Shown here: in pieces, positions 1 through 8,534 of the stretch
Position numbering within the stretch: position 1 is the stretch's first letter
Layout of the letters: every line of letters begins with the position of its first letter
NCBI RefSeq assembly: GCF_002811985.1
Contig: NZ_NPDU01000041.1
Location: 1 to 38,552, forward strand
Source of the DNA: Leptospira adleri
GTDB taxonomy: Bacteria; Spirochaetota; Leptospiria; Leptospirales; Leptospiraceae
DNA: 38,552 nucleotides
Reading direction: 5' to 3'
Notes under the pieces: model-generated
What the model saw: the letters and a program-made list of their open reading frames with translations, nothing else
Database searches by the model: none
What the model was told of the DNA's origin: nothing
Made by a program: the position numbers and the translations under genes

Positions 1-6
1 TTTCAT
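1..6 (-). CDS. First two codons of a gene leaving the left edge (partial)
   Basis: A minus-strand ATG (bases 4-6) followed by a Lys codon is preceded, at a spacing of 6 bases, by a strong Shine-Dalgarno sequence (GGGAGG, complement of bases 13-18). This is the best ribosome-binding site near the left edge and implies a gene running out of the window. Nothing can be said of its product. It points the same way as the response regulator at 207-881 and lies about 200 bases downstream of it, with a hairpin between them. Confidence 0.45.
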
Positions 7-60
7 TGGATTCCTCCCATTTTCTAATCCTCAGACCAAAAGGGCAAACCCAGGTTCCAA

Positions 61-99
61 TTTTTTTAATAAGAATTTTTCGACTTCTTATTAAAAAAA
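61..99. terminator. AT-rich perfect hairpin, possible bidirectional terminator
   Basis: Bases 61-75 (seven T, then AATAAGAA) and 85-99 (TTCTTATT, then seven A) are perfect 15-bp inverted repeats around a 9-base loop. On either strand the stem ends in a run of T, so it can act as a terminator for the response regulator gene reading leftward. It is AT-only apart from one G:C pair, so it would be a weak stem; a protein-binding palindrome ahead of the leftward gene is the alternative. Confidence 0.45.
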
Positions 100-206
100 T
101 GGAAACCTTTCTCGAAAAGAGAATCTGAAATCTCTCAAGTAATCCGAAAAGGATCAAAGTCTTTTACCCCGATCGCCTCGACAAAACGCAAAAGATTAAA
201 AAAAGA

Positions 207-881
207 TCATTCGTTTTGAATGCTGATATCTTCCTTCTTGATTTCATATTTGATGGCGAGACGATCTCTGAGATTGGAAAGCAGTTGTTCTCCATTCTTA
301 TAATAATAAAATTCGGGATTCACTTTGATCACGATGCTTCTCAAACTCGGGAGTTCCTTCAAAAAGAAGGAAACTTCCTGAACCAGCTTTTCAAGAGTTT
401 TACCGAAAGGACAACCTTTCAACTCGATCCCGACTCCGTGACTTGAGCTCGTAAAAGGATGCATTTCAAAAGGATACGCCTTTTTGTCGATAAGCGAATT
501 CACGTTTAGATTCAGACCTTGGCAGATTTTTTCGACTAGGATTTTTGTATCCACCGGCTTTAATAGATATGCGATGAGATTTTTATTATGAACCGCCTGC
601 AATATCGTTTCCTTCTCGTTGCTCACGGTTAAAAAGATAATCGGCGTTAGTCGATTGACTTCGGGGATCCTTTCCAAAAGACCGAGTCCGCTTTGTTTCG
701 GCATTTTATTATCGGTGATTATCAGATCATAACGTTGTTTTCTCAGTTTGATTTCCGCGGCGACTCCGTCCACAACGTGATCCACCTCGAAGTTATATCT
801 TTCCAAATGACGGATGAGAAGTTCCGCGTTGCTTTCGTCGTCTTCCGCAAGAAGAATGGAATAGTTCGGTGCGATTTTCAT
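207..881 (-). CDS. Response regulator with receiver domain and unassigned C-terminal region
   Basis: A 224-residue single-receiver protein. Residues 7-125 form a CheY-like receiver: acidic pocket E13/D14/D15, phosphoacceptor D57 in TDNKMP, conserved T85 and K108 followed by Pro. It should be phosphorylated at D57 by a histidine kinase and signal through its remaining part. The C-terminal 95 residues match no DNA-binding or enzymatic output domain that I recognise; a CPFGKTLEKL stretch and a Tyr-rich FYYYKNG stretch stand out. No kinase gene is adjacent; the nearest, at 4689, is 3.8 kb away on the other strand. The start ATG has a GGAG about 12 bases upstream. The receiver assignment is firm, the output is unknown. 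Confidence 0.9.
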   Translation of the reverse strand: MKIAPNYSILLAEDDESNAELLIRHLERYNFEVDHVVDGVAAEIKLRKQRYDLIITDNKMPKQSGLGLLERIPEVNRLTPIIFLTVSNEKETILQAVHNKNLIAYLLKPVDTKILVEKICQGLNLNVNSLIDKKAYPFEMHPFTSSSHGVGIELKGCPFGKTLEKLVQEVSFFLKELPSLRSIVIKVNPEFYYYKNGEQLLSNLRDRLAIKYEIKKEDISIQNE

Positions 882-1097
882 ACGTTACTAAGTCTCCGAT
901 AAAAAGTAGCGTTACACTTTTCTTTTGCTTTTGATTTTTGACAATTTATTTCATGAAAATGGCATATAATTTCGAAAATTTGTCTTTACAGCGCGTCCCA
1001 AAACCTTATTTTATTTTGTCGGAAAGATCAAGCTGCAAGGTTCTGTCCCAGTTTTGGGAAAGGTTCTTATATTAAGAAGAATTCGTTTAACAAAGAA

Positions 1098-2459
1098 TTA
1101 TTTTCTTTCTAAGACAAGCAGCGTGAGATCGTCCGAAAAACCTTCGTGTGCGACTCCCATAAAACGATTCACTTCGGAAAAAACTTTGTGACAAAGTTCT
1201 TCGAGCGTTTCGTTTTCGGAAGAATCCAAATTGGAAAGCAGACGTTCCTCGGAAAACATCTCCCGGTTTGTATTAAAGGCTTCTATGATCCCGTCCGTGT
1301 AAAGAACCAAACGATCTCCCCGATCCAACCGAAACGGGACCGTCTCCAGTTTTAAAGGGATCAAATCCGTAAGCAGGGCGCCCGTCTGATGGAAGACTTG
1401 AGGTTTCTTTCCTCTGCTCAACAATACGGGAGGACAGTGTCCCGCGTTAGTCATCCTTCCCTCTCCTGTTTTAACGTTCAATGTCCCGAGAATCGCGGTG
1501 ATAAAATGACCAGCAAATTTTCCCGCCAGGGATTCGTAGATATGAGCGACGCCATATTCCGGATTTTGAATAAACGACCCCCAATTGGAATAAGACATCT
1601 TCACCATCGAAGCGAGCAAGGCGGCCGAAACACCGTGACCGGAAACGTCGCATATAAAAAAACCGAGCGTAAAATTCTCCTCGTCGTAGAGAAAGTCCAC
1701 AAAGTCTCCTCCGAGTTCCATCATCGGTTCGTAAAGAAATTGCAGATCGAGATATTCGGATTTAGGAAGAGTCGCCGGAAGCAGTGCTCCTTGTATTTTT
1801 TTAGCCATCTTGATCTGATGTTCGAGCTCTTCTTTTTGACTGAGAATGATTCTAGTCCGGGTTCTTACCGTATATTCCAGACGTTCATTCGCTTTTTTTA
1901 ATTCTTCTTGCGCCTTCTTTCTTTCCACGGCTTGAAAGATCCTTGGAATCATATCCGAAAGCGAACCAACAAAAGTTTGTTCCTCCAGCGTCCAGGAATG
2001 ACGCTTGCCCACGTGTTCGTTGCAGATGATTCCGAGAAGTTTTCCGTCCATAAGAATGGGAGCGTCCAACATGGAAAGAATGTTCAATGGGATCAGATAG
2101 TTCGGAGCGAATTCTCTGGTGGACTCGTCGCGGACCGCGTCGTCGGCGACGATCAATCTTTCGTCTTTGAGGACTTCGAAATAACGCGGATAATCTTTTT
2201 GAAAAAGCTCCATTCCGGAATTATGGGAGTTTTCGGAGAGGATGAAAAGATCGAGACATTGAATGGAAGTTTTTGTCTCGCTGTAAAACCAGATGCTGCA
2301 GCGCTCGCAATCCAAGGCTCTTGAAATCGATTCCGTAAGAACGTGTAACGCGGGAGTCAAATCGCCCTTGTCAAGAACAGGGTTTTTAGCTAAGGACATA
2401 AGTTCCCTGTTAAAGCGACGTAAAGTTTCCTCCTTGGTTTGGATTGTGTTTGGCAGCAT
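1098..2459 (-). CDS. GAF domain - coiled coil - SpoIIE/PP2C serine phosphatase
   Basis: A 453-residue cytoplasmic protein. Residues 35-175 are a GAF-like sensor, 180-225 a coiled-coil linker, and 225-453 a SpoIIE-type PP2C phosphatase. Metal-binding and fold motifs are intact: GGDF at 250-253, DVSGHG at 271-276, NAGHCPP at 338-344, YTDG at 387-390 and DDLT at 443-446. The family dephosphorylates STAS-domain anti-sigma antagonists in partner-switching cascades, and the GAF domain would set activity by binding a small ligand. No anti-sigma or STAS gene is adjacent; a STAS protein is encoded at 13527. No clear Shine-Dalgarno precedes the ATG. Domain calls are strong, the partner is unknown. Confidence 0.93.
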   Translation of the reverse strand: MLPNTIQTKEETLRRFNRELMSLAKNPVLDKGDLTPALHVLTESISRALDCERCSIWFYSETKTSIQCLDLFILSENSHNSGMELFQKDYPRYFEVLKDERLIVADDAVRDESTREFAPNYLIPLNILSMLDAPILMDGKLLGIICNEHVGKRHSWTLEEQTFVGSLSDMIPRIFQAVERKKAQEELKKANERLEYTVRTRTRIILSQKEELEHQIKMAKKIQGALLPATLPKSEYLDLQFLYEPMMELGGDFVDFLYDEENFTLGFFICDVSGHGVSAALLASMVKMSYSNWGSFIQNPEYGVAHIYESLAGKFAGHFITAILGTLNVKTGEGRMTNAGHCPPVLLSRGKKPQVFHQTGALLTDLIPLKLETVPFRLDRGDRLVLYTDGIIEAFNTNREMFSEERLLSNLDSSENETLEELCHKVFSEVNRFMGVAHEGFSDDLTLLVLERK

Positions 2460-2733
2460 CGATTTGTTTGAAAATCCGTTTCGCTTGGATTCTTAGAAAT
2501 TCAGGTGATTAGGCTGTCACAAAAATAGGAAAATTCCATCCATTTTTGTTCTTATAAATCAATTATTTACAACGCCTTCCGATTCTTCATTAAAGGAACG
2601 TCTCCGCAAAAACCTCCTAAACTCGGAAGACATATTAATCGGAAATGAATTTTACCCTTGATTCCGCTCCTGAAAACAAAAGAGATCGAAGGAGTTCGAC
2701 TGTAAAAAGATATTTCAATCTAAAAACGGAGGT

Positions 2734-2753
2734 TTTGTCGGAGTTCCGACAAA
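2734..2753. repeat. GGAGTTCC-core palindrome, 9-bp arms
   Basis: TTTGTCGGA and TCCGACAAA are perfect inverted repeats around a GT centre. It is the longest copy of the GGA-GT-TCC palindrome that recurs in other gene-free stretches of this window (cluster at 21443-22047, and 32526, 35233). Confidence 0.7.
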
Positions 2754-2831
2754 GTCGAAGTGTGAAAAAAAGAATTGAAGTAAAACAGAAAAGAGCCGCT
2801 TCGAACGGAAAAACAGAATTCTTATCATGAT

Positions 2832-2861
2832 AAAAAAAAGGGACGGAAGTAAATCCGTCCC
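2832..2861 (-). terminator. Rho-independent terminator of the PI-PLC-like gene
   Basis: Read on the minus strand, GGGACGGA pairs perfectly with TCCGTCCC around a 6-base loop and is followed by eight T. It starts 33 bases past the stop codon of the gene at 2895-4190. Its presence argues that the protein's unusual C-terminus is its real end rather than a frameshift truncation. Confidence 0.9.
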
Positions 2862-2894
2862 AGGAGATTTTAAAAGAGTTCTTTAAGGAATGAA

Positions 2895-4190
2895 TCAATT
2901 CCCTAAAAGCCAGTTTCCTTCCGAGGATTGATCCGTAAGATTGATCCAAAGATCGCCGGCTCCGATCGAATTCTTAACCTCTAAGAGTTTTCTGTTTTCA
3001 TACGGAGTTAAAGGTGCGGAGAATTTATATCGTCCTCCCGTCTCCGAAGAACACTGTGAATTTCCGGAAGACCAAGCACCTCCGCCTACGGTAACATACC
3101 AGTTCCCGGAAGAATCCTTACAAGAGAAACGATTCCAGGAAGAACAATTGAGGTCATTCCATCTTCCGTTGGACCATACTACCGCGCAGTGTTCGTTCCC
3201 GGCCCAGTTGTTCGGCTCGGAAGAATTCCAAGACCAGATCGCCTTTTTCGCAAAGTCGGGATCGAATTGATCGATACCGAATACGTTTACCTCGCAAGCC
3301 AACATAGATTGAATGTTCGCATCGGTAAAAGAACCGCTTTCTTTGACTCCGTCATAAAAGCCGAAGTAGTTAGTGGTATCGTTAAAAAAACGAACCATCG
3401 TAGAATTGTAAGTGGTTCTCGAATAATTGCAATCGGGATAACCTTTGAATTCTTTGGGGCTTCCGGTCGAACCTCCGAAGAATATTTTTTTAAAATAGCC
3501 GCTCCACTGAGAATCGTAACAGCCGTTGCTCATTAGAAGAATTCGTTTGTTGGAAGCGACCATGTCGCCTAACTTCGGCATATTCTCCGGCGACGGAACA
3601 TCGGAACAACTTCCTGAATAACGATAAAGCCAAGGATCCAGATAATCTTTGAGAGTTTGAAGCGCTTCCGAAGAATGTCCGTCGAACTTATCTTCCACGT
3701 AAAGAACGAGGACTTCGTTGCGGTTCGAGGAGTTGGAAATCCAATTACGAACTTCCTCCAGGCCTTTGTAGAAAGGGCGATCAAAAACGTTACAACCTAC
3801 GTGGTTATCTTGACCGTGACAAAGAAGAAGCTCCTTACGAGCGTGAGTTCCCAAGGTCCAATGAACGTCCAATTCGATAAAACGAGCTCCCAAACGAAGC
3901 TGTTCTCCGATCGAATACTTTTGATTCGGAAAAGCGTAAGAGAAAAAAGGTCCCGCATAGGACTTGCTGTTATACGAATTGTGAGTTCCGTAAAAAAGAG
4001 CCCTGTGAACAGGAAGATTCGCGTTTACCTGCGTTTTTCTTTGAATGGAAAGAACCTTGTTTTCGAAAGATTTTTCGAAAACGTCGATCGGATTTTCCGC
4101 GACGGCCCCTCGACTTGCATAAAGATTTCCCATCGTTCCCCAAAAAAGAGAGAGGATGAGAATTGATAAAATTCTCTTCATAAGTTTCAC
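2895..4190 (-). CDS. Secreted PI-PLC-like phosphodiesterase with C-type-lectin-like C-terminus
   Basis: A 431-residue exported protein with signal peptide (residues 1-25, ending near LYAS). Residues 55-310 resemble the PI-PLC X domain: YGTHNS with H70, GARFIELDVHW (E106, D108) and LLCHG with H125, matching the two catalytic histidines and the acidic residues of the TIM barrel. This family cleaves phosphoinositides or related phosphodiesters. Residues 318-358 look like the second half of a C-type lectin domain: EPNN (325-328), WND (344-346) and Cys335, 349, 357. The last 35 residues carry WINLTD (415-420) and EGNW (424-427), which normally lie in the first half of such a domain. The start is supported by AAGGTG upstream. 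It is probably monocistronic with its own terminator. Substrate and sugar ligand are inference. Confidence 0.82.
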   Translation of the reverse strand: MKLMKRILSILILSLFWGTMGNLYASRGAVAENPIDVFEKSFENKVLSIQRKTQVNANLPVHRALFYGTHNSYNSKSYAGPFFSYAFPNQKYSIGEQLRLGARFIELDVHWTLGTHARKELLLCHGQDNHVGCNVFDRPFYKGLEEVRNWISNSSNRNEVLVLYVEDKFDGHSSEALQTLKDYLDPWLYRYSGSCSDVPSPENMPKLGDMVASNKRILLMSNGCYDSQWSGYFKKIFFGGSTGSPKEFKGYPDCNYSRTTYNSTMVRFFNDTTNYFGFYDGVKESGSFTDANIQSMLACEVNVFGIDQFDPDFAKKAIWSWNSSEPNNWAGNEHCAVVWSNGRWNDLNCSSWNRFSCKDSSGNWYVTVGGGAWSSGNSQCSSETGGRYKFSAPLTPYENRKLLEVKNSIGAGDLWINLTDQSSEGNWLLGN

Positions 4191-4688
4191 CTTTTGTTTA
4201 TTCGGCTTTCCTCCAAATCGGAGGTCTTCACTTAAAAAAGGATACTAACCGACGAGTTTCAAAACTCACTTATATTCCGCTTACAAAGAATTCTTTTTTC
4301 CAAATTGAAAAAATAAACCGAACCGGCTCCGAAAAACCCAAAGACCTCCTCGTGTTTCGGTCCAAAACCGAAAGAACACGGGACTCAAACGCCAAAAAAA
4401 CGGAGGGCAAAACCATTTATATTATATTCATTTTTCTGAATATAACAGAACCAAACGCCGAAAAGGCGAGTGAAGACTCACATACAAACGCGAAAGTTCG
4501 AATCTCGGCCGGAAAGTAAAGTATGCTTATTGAATATTCCTGACAGACTTTTGACACAAAGCCCGATCCGTTTTTAGGAATCGAAATAATTTTTTAATTG
4601 GAGAATCCTTTGATGCAGTATACTATTAGATATTCTTTATATTAGGCGGATTTGGAATTTTTTCCGGATCTAAAGCGGATTTTAAAAG
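4191..4688. promoter_or_regulatory. Divergent intergenic region with a strong hairpin
   Basis: This 498-base gap separates the minus-strand PI-PLC-like gene from the plus-strand histidine kinase and should contain both promoters. A possible kinase promoter is TTGACA at 4551-4556 with TAGGAA 18 bases on, a poor -10 match. A hairpin at 4351-4380 pairs TTTCGGT (4355-4361) with ACCGAAA (4367-4373) and continues outward as CGTG/CACG after a 3-base bulge. Neither side has a T run. No ORF here is convincing. Confidence 0.45.
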
Positions 4689-5783
4689 ATGGAATTGATA
4701 CAGGAAGCCTTAGACAATGTCGGAGATAAGATAAGATTTGTAGAATTCATTCCCTGTCCAGTATTACTATCTCAAATCAAAGAAGATCGGTTCCAAACCC
4801 TCTATCTCAATCGAAGTTTTCGAGAAACAATCGGTTACAGAATCCAAGACATACCGACTCTCGAAGACTGGTTCGCAAAGGCTTATCCCGAGGAAACTTA
4901 CAGAAGGTCCGTCCGAAACGATTGGTTCTCTGAAGTCGACCATGGAAGAATAAGCGGAAAGCTCAACGCTTCGATAAAGGCGAAAATTCTGACTAAAACG
5001 AACGGAGAAAGATGGTTTCACGTTCGAAGCGCGGAATTCGGAGAATTAAACGCGGTAGTATTTCAGGACATAGACGATTTAGAAAAACTTAATATAGAAC
5101 TCACGCGCACAAATTCCACAAAAACACAACTGCTGTCCATCCTCGCACACGATCTGAGAACGCCTCTGATTCAGATCATTTCTCTGATCTCTCTTTTTAA
5201 AAACGAGGATTTATCCGCTACGGATCTTTATCCGTATTTATCGAAACTGAACATACAGACCTATCTAACGATCGATTTGATCGACAACACTTTGAATTGG
5301 GTGAAAGCGAACGCGAAGAGCATTTCCATAAGCAAAACTACCTTTTCGCCGATGGAAACCGTTCAAGAATTGATAGCCCTCTACAACGACTACTTGAAAC
5401 TCAAATCCATAAAAGTCGAAACCGAGTTAGACGAAACCGTAAAAATTTTCACGGACAAAGAAATATTCAAAGTTATCCTCCGTAACTTATTCGTGAATGC
5501 TCTCAAGTTTTCAAATCCTGGGGGGACTATCACATTCAAGGCCGAAAGAAAAGAAAATAATAAATATCTAATATCCGTTTTTGACGAAGGAATCGGAATG
5601 TCGACGGACGAACTTGCAAAAATCCTATCTAAAGAATCGTTCACTTCTCAAGGAACTCTCAACGAAGGTGGAGCGGGATTGGGGATCAAACTCTGTAGAG
5701 ACTTCGCAAAATTAACCGATGCGGATTTTTGGCTGGAAAGCGAAAAAGGCAAAGGAACTTCCGCAAATCTTATCTTTAAATAA
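4689..5783 (+). CDS. PAS-domain sensor histidine kinase
   Basis: A 364-residue soluble kinase. Residues 15-130 form a PAS-like sensor, 140-210 the HisKA dimerisation helices with phosphoacceptor H154 in AHDLRTPL, and 245-364 the HATPase_c domain with N box (FVNALKFS), G1 (FDEGIGMS) and G2 (GGAGLGIKL). It autophosphorylates and passes phosphate to a response regulator that is not encoded next to it. There is no membrane segment, so it senses a cytoplasmic signal. A downstream gene-free stretch with inverted repeats follows. No good Shine-Dalgarno precedes the ATG. Family assignment is firm; signal and partner are unknown. Confidence 0.94.
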   Translation: MELIQEALDNVGDKIRFVEFIPCPVLLSQIKEDRFQTLYLNRSFRETIGYRIQDIPTLEDWFAKAYPEETYRRSVRNDWFSEVDHGRISGKLNASIKAKILTKTNGERWFHVRSAEFGELNAVVFQDIDDLEKLNIELTRTNSTKTQLLSILAHDLRTPLIQIISLISLFKNEDLSATDLYPYLSKLNIQTYLTIDLIDNTLNWVKANAKSISISKTTFSPMETVQELIALYNDYLKLKSIKVETELDETVKIFTDKEIFKVILRNLFVNALKFSNPGGTITFKAERKENNKYLISVFDEGIGMSTDELAKILSKESFTSQGTLNEGGAGLGIKLCRDFAKLTDADFWLESEKGKGTSANLIFK

Positions 5784-6192
5784 TTTGGCCGCGCCCCTGC
5801 GCAGATTTTAGAAAAACGATTCCGCTCAATTTCAGATCCTTATGGAAAATCGATTGATTCCGAAAACGCGCAGGGTCGGGCTCTCCGCTTCGGTCAAGTT
5901 ATTGTGCTTATCTGAAATAAAATATATCCTCGGAAAGGATCAATAACTTGACCACGCATCGATCCCTCGCGGGATCGTATTCTCTACAACCGAAACAGAG
6001 TCCGAAGACGTCAAAGATAACTTCGTAAGATAATCTTAATAAACGCCCAACTCGTAGAACCGACGCAAGAAGAACGTTACGTTACTTCCGTAAGTTTTTT
6101 CGTCTCACAGAACGAACCAAAATAATTCTCAAAGAACCAAAAATCAAAAAATAATTTCTTGAAAACAAAGGGTTAAGATCCAGTTTCTTCAA
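5784..6192. other. Gene-free interval with inverted repeats
   Basis: This 409-base interval has locally GC-rich blocks. CCCTGCGC (5795-5802) is repeated inverted as GCGCAGGG (5868-5875). GGTCAAGTTATTG (5892-5904) is repeated inverted at 5941-5953, 13 bp perfect with a 36-base spacer. A 7-bp hairpin with a four-base loop lies at 5960-5977 (CGATCCC/GGGATCG). None has a T run. It may be the remnant of a mobile element or a structured transcript; no coding frame is supported. Confidence 0.55.
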
Positions 6193-7287
6193 ATGCAAAG
6201 AACACATTCACAATCGCAGTCTGTTTTATTAAAAAACGCGTTAGCGATTCTTCTCTTAATTTCCTCCCATTTTGTTTTCGCAGAGGACAAACTCTCGCTT
6301 CGATACGTCATCACCTCCGAAGGAAAACTTAACGTTAGAGAGAAACCGAAAGACGGAAAAATTCTCTTTCAATTGGAAAAGGGCGAAAGCGTCTGGGTCA
6401 AAGAAGATACCCAACTCGAAGAATGGCAGGAAATCAAAACAAAAACCGGCGCCAAAGGATTTGCGGCTTCCGAATTTCTCAGTAAAAAAAAGCCGGAGGA
6501 GTTATCGGATGCGAAACTCTTCGGCTCCATAAAATCCGGTTCGGAAGGATCCTGGTTTCGATCTTTAGCCATTCGAATCAAAAACCAATGGTTTTCCGCG
6601 AGCGATTATTCCGCCGAGGCTTACTTTCTGGAAAAGAAAAAAATCCAAGACAAGGAAAAAGCCGCCGCCTACGAACGCTCGAACGTCGCCGGCGAATTTT
6701 TACCGGAGACAAAGGAAACAACGGGTTGTCAGGAGAACAGAGTAATCAAAGGAAATTTCAATGCGTTTCGAAAAATAGATACGTATCACGATTCCGTCTT
6801 TGCAATTTTCGGATCCAAGATCGGCGACAAAGTCAAAGCGGATCGTTACAATCCTTCGGAAAAGGTTTCCAAAATTTTGGACGCTTCCGCAAATTCCATT
6901 TTTAAAAAGAAACATCCCAATAAGGCGGAACTTAAATTCTTAAAAAGAGGGGATTTTTATACGATCGATTCTCCCGGAAAAAAATATCTTTTCGTTCGCT
7001 ACGCGGTCAAAAAGGATCCGGAAGAAAAGTCCTATTATGCGGCGATTCACGAGTTCAACGGAGACGAACCCGGAAAGATCATATTCGAAAAATTTGATAT
7101 TCTTATGAACGAGCTGACTTTTTACGGAGGACAATATCACTTTATCGACGCCTTAGATCTGGACGAAAACGGGACGCCGATTCTTATCCTTCACCACAAC
7201 GGCTACGACGGTTATATTAACGAATTTGCAAGAATCATAAGCGGCAAACTTCAGACCATGTTCCTATCGGGCGGCGACGCTTGTTGA
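6193..7287 (+). CDS. Exported SH3b-domain protein of unknown function
   Basis: A 364-residue protein with an N-terminal signal peptide (hydrophobic residues 12-30, cleavage near FVFA-ED). Residues 40-95 resemble a bacterial SH3 domain: GKLNVREKP, LEKGESVWV, EEWQEIKT and GFAASEFL follow the usual strand pattern. Such domains bind peptidoglycan or other envelope ligands. The remaining 270 residues match nothing I recognise; they are rich in Lys, Glu and aromatics, and a LDLDENGTP stretch resembles the acidic loops found in beta-propeller-like periplasmic proteins. It stands alone between a 409-base gap and a convergent minus-strand gene. The start is the first ATG that yields the signal peptide. 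Confidence 0.8.
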   Translation: MQRTHSQSQSVLLKNALAILLLISSHFVFAEDKLSLRYVITSEGKLNVREKPKDGKILFQLEKGESVWVKEDTQLEEWQEIKTKTGAKGFAASEFLSKKKPEELSDAKLFGSIKSGSEGSWFRSLAIRIKNQWFSASDYSAEAYFLEKKKIQDKEKAAAYERSNVAGEFLPETKETTGCQENRVIKGNFNAFRKIDTYHDSVFAIFGSKIGDKVKADRYNPSEKVSKILDASANSIFKKKHPNKAELKFLKRGDFYTIDSPGKKYLFVRYAVKKDPEEKSYYAAIHEFNGDEPGKIIFEKFDILMNELTFYGGQYHFIDALDLDENGTPILILHHNGYDGYINEFARIISGKLQTMFLSGGDAC

Positions 7288-7425
7288 AAATTCCTTTTTC
7301 AGAAATTTTTTAGTATTTTTTTGAAACGGAAATCTATGGATAAATCGTTTGAATCTCCCTTTCCTTTTATTAGAGAAGGGAGATTTAAATTCGATAGTAA
7401 CCCGCTTATCTTGGAGCTTAACGCG

Positions 7426-8502
7426 TCAACCGCCTTTCTTTGTCAGCATCTTCGATGAGACGATTTGTTCGATGTGTTCCGCAAACGTTTCCGAAATCGG
7501 ACGATACGCAAGCCCCAGATCTTTTTCGCTATAAGAACGATCCAGAACAAAAGAAATTCCCACGTTACGCGAAATATAAGGCCAGGAAAGTCCGAAAAAA
7601 GGTCCAATTAAATACGTTATAAATTTCGGAAGCGCCTTTTTGGGTACAGGAAAGCGATTTCCGAATTTTTCCTGAATTTTCTTAGCTACGTCTAAGAACT
7701 TCAACGTCTCCGAAGATACGATATGCCTTCCCTTTGCGGAAGGAGTAAAACCCGCTAGGATATGAGCGCGTGCGACGTCTCTCACATCGACAAAGTCGAT
7801 CGTCATATCGGGAACGCCGGGAGCAAACTTACCGTTGATCATGGAAAGCATAAAGTTCACACTCGTACCGTCCGCTCTTTCGGAAAGAGAAGGCCCCATC
7901 ACAAAGGATGGATTGATCACGATCAAATCCCATCGATTCTGCGCCTCGGCGATTTTCCAAGCCTCCCTTTCTGCAAGAGTTTTAGAATAAGGATAAGGCT
8001 GATGAGTAAGATTGCTCGTGGTGTTCCAATCCTCTTCGGAAAGACGATGACCCGTACGATTGGCCGCGTCGATGTTATCTCCCATCACCGCGGCAACGCT
8101 CGAAGTCAGAACGATTCTTTTTACGGAAGGACTTTGATTTGCCGACAAGAGAACGTTCTTTGTTCCGAACAACGCAGGCTCCACGAGTTCTTTCTGAGGA
8201 TCCTTGACGCCGTCGATCACAAACGGAGAAGCGGTATGGATGATCAATTCCACTCCTCCCTTCTCCTGAATCGCGTTTAAGAACGAACCCTCTTTGAGAA
8301 GATCCGCTTCGAAAAATTCCAGTTTACCGGGAAACCTTTCCCCGAGTTTTAGAAGATGGGAAATCTTTTTAGAATCGCCTTTGTCTCTTACCGTCGCTCT
8401 CACGGAAAGACCGTCTTCCAATAAATATTGAATGACCCAGGATGCGATATAACCAGCTCCTCCGGTGACAAGCACCGGCTTTGAACGATCGATTTTCTGC
8501 AT
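7426..8502 (-). CDS. NAD(P)-dependent epimerase/reductase of the extended SDR family
   Basis: A 358-residue Rossmann-fold oxidoreductase. The nucleotide-binding motif TGGAGYIAS lies at residues 13-21, the catalytic Tyr-Lys pair in YPYSK near 170, and the conserved Ser in LTSS near 130. The overall pattern fits dihydroflavonol-4-reductase-like and 3-beta-HSD-like SDRs, which reduce or oxidise a carbonyl using NAD(P)H; the natural substrate cannot be told. A GAGG sits 8 bases before the ATG. The gene follows the hydrolase gene at 8535-9458 by 32 bases on the same strand, so the two are likely cotranscribed. Confidence 0.9.
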   Translation of the reverse strand: MQKIDRSKPVLVTGGAGYIASWVIQYLLEDGLSVRATVRDKGDSKKISHLLKLGERFPGKLEFFEADLLKEGSFLNAIQEKGGVELIIHTASPFVIDGVKDPQKELVEPALFGTKNVLLSANQSPSVKRIVLTSSVAAVMGDNIDAANRTGHRLSEEDWNTTSNLTHQPYPYSKTLAEREAWKIAEAQNRWDLIVINPSFVMGPSLSERADGTSVNFMLSMINGKFAPGVPDMTIDFVDVRDVARAHILAGFTPSAKGRHIVSSETLKFLDVAKKIQEKFGNRFPVPKKALPKFITYLIGPFFGLSWPYISRNVGISFVLDRSYSEKDLGLAYRPISETFAEHIEQIVSSKMLTKKGG

Positions 8503-8534
8503 TTAATTTCCCTCGTGTATTCCTCTAAAAACGG

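Larger units (their letters stand above)
2460..2894. other. Gene-free interval between two minus-strand genes
   Basis: This 435-base interval holds the upstream region of the SpoIIE phosphatase gene, one perfect GGAGTTCC palindrome (2734-2753) and the terminator of the PI-PLC-like gene (2832-2861). An open plus-strand frame at 2645-2830 lacks a ribosome-binding site and runs through the palindrome, so I do not call it a gene. Confidence 0.6.

Noticed and set aside
2645..2830. 61-codon plus-strand open frame
   Set aside because: Very basic, low-complexity product, no ribosome-binding site, and it runs through a palindrome and up to the terminator of the opposite gene.
2635..2949. 104-codon minus-strand open frame
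   Set aside because: Overlaps the end of the PI-PLC-like gene and passes straight through its strong terminator; no start signal.
4224..4477. 9-bp inverted repeat GTCTTCACT / AGTGAAGAC, 236 bases apart
   Set aside because: A match of this length is expected about once by chance in a gap of this size.
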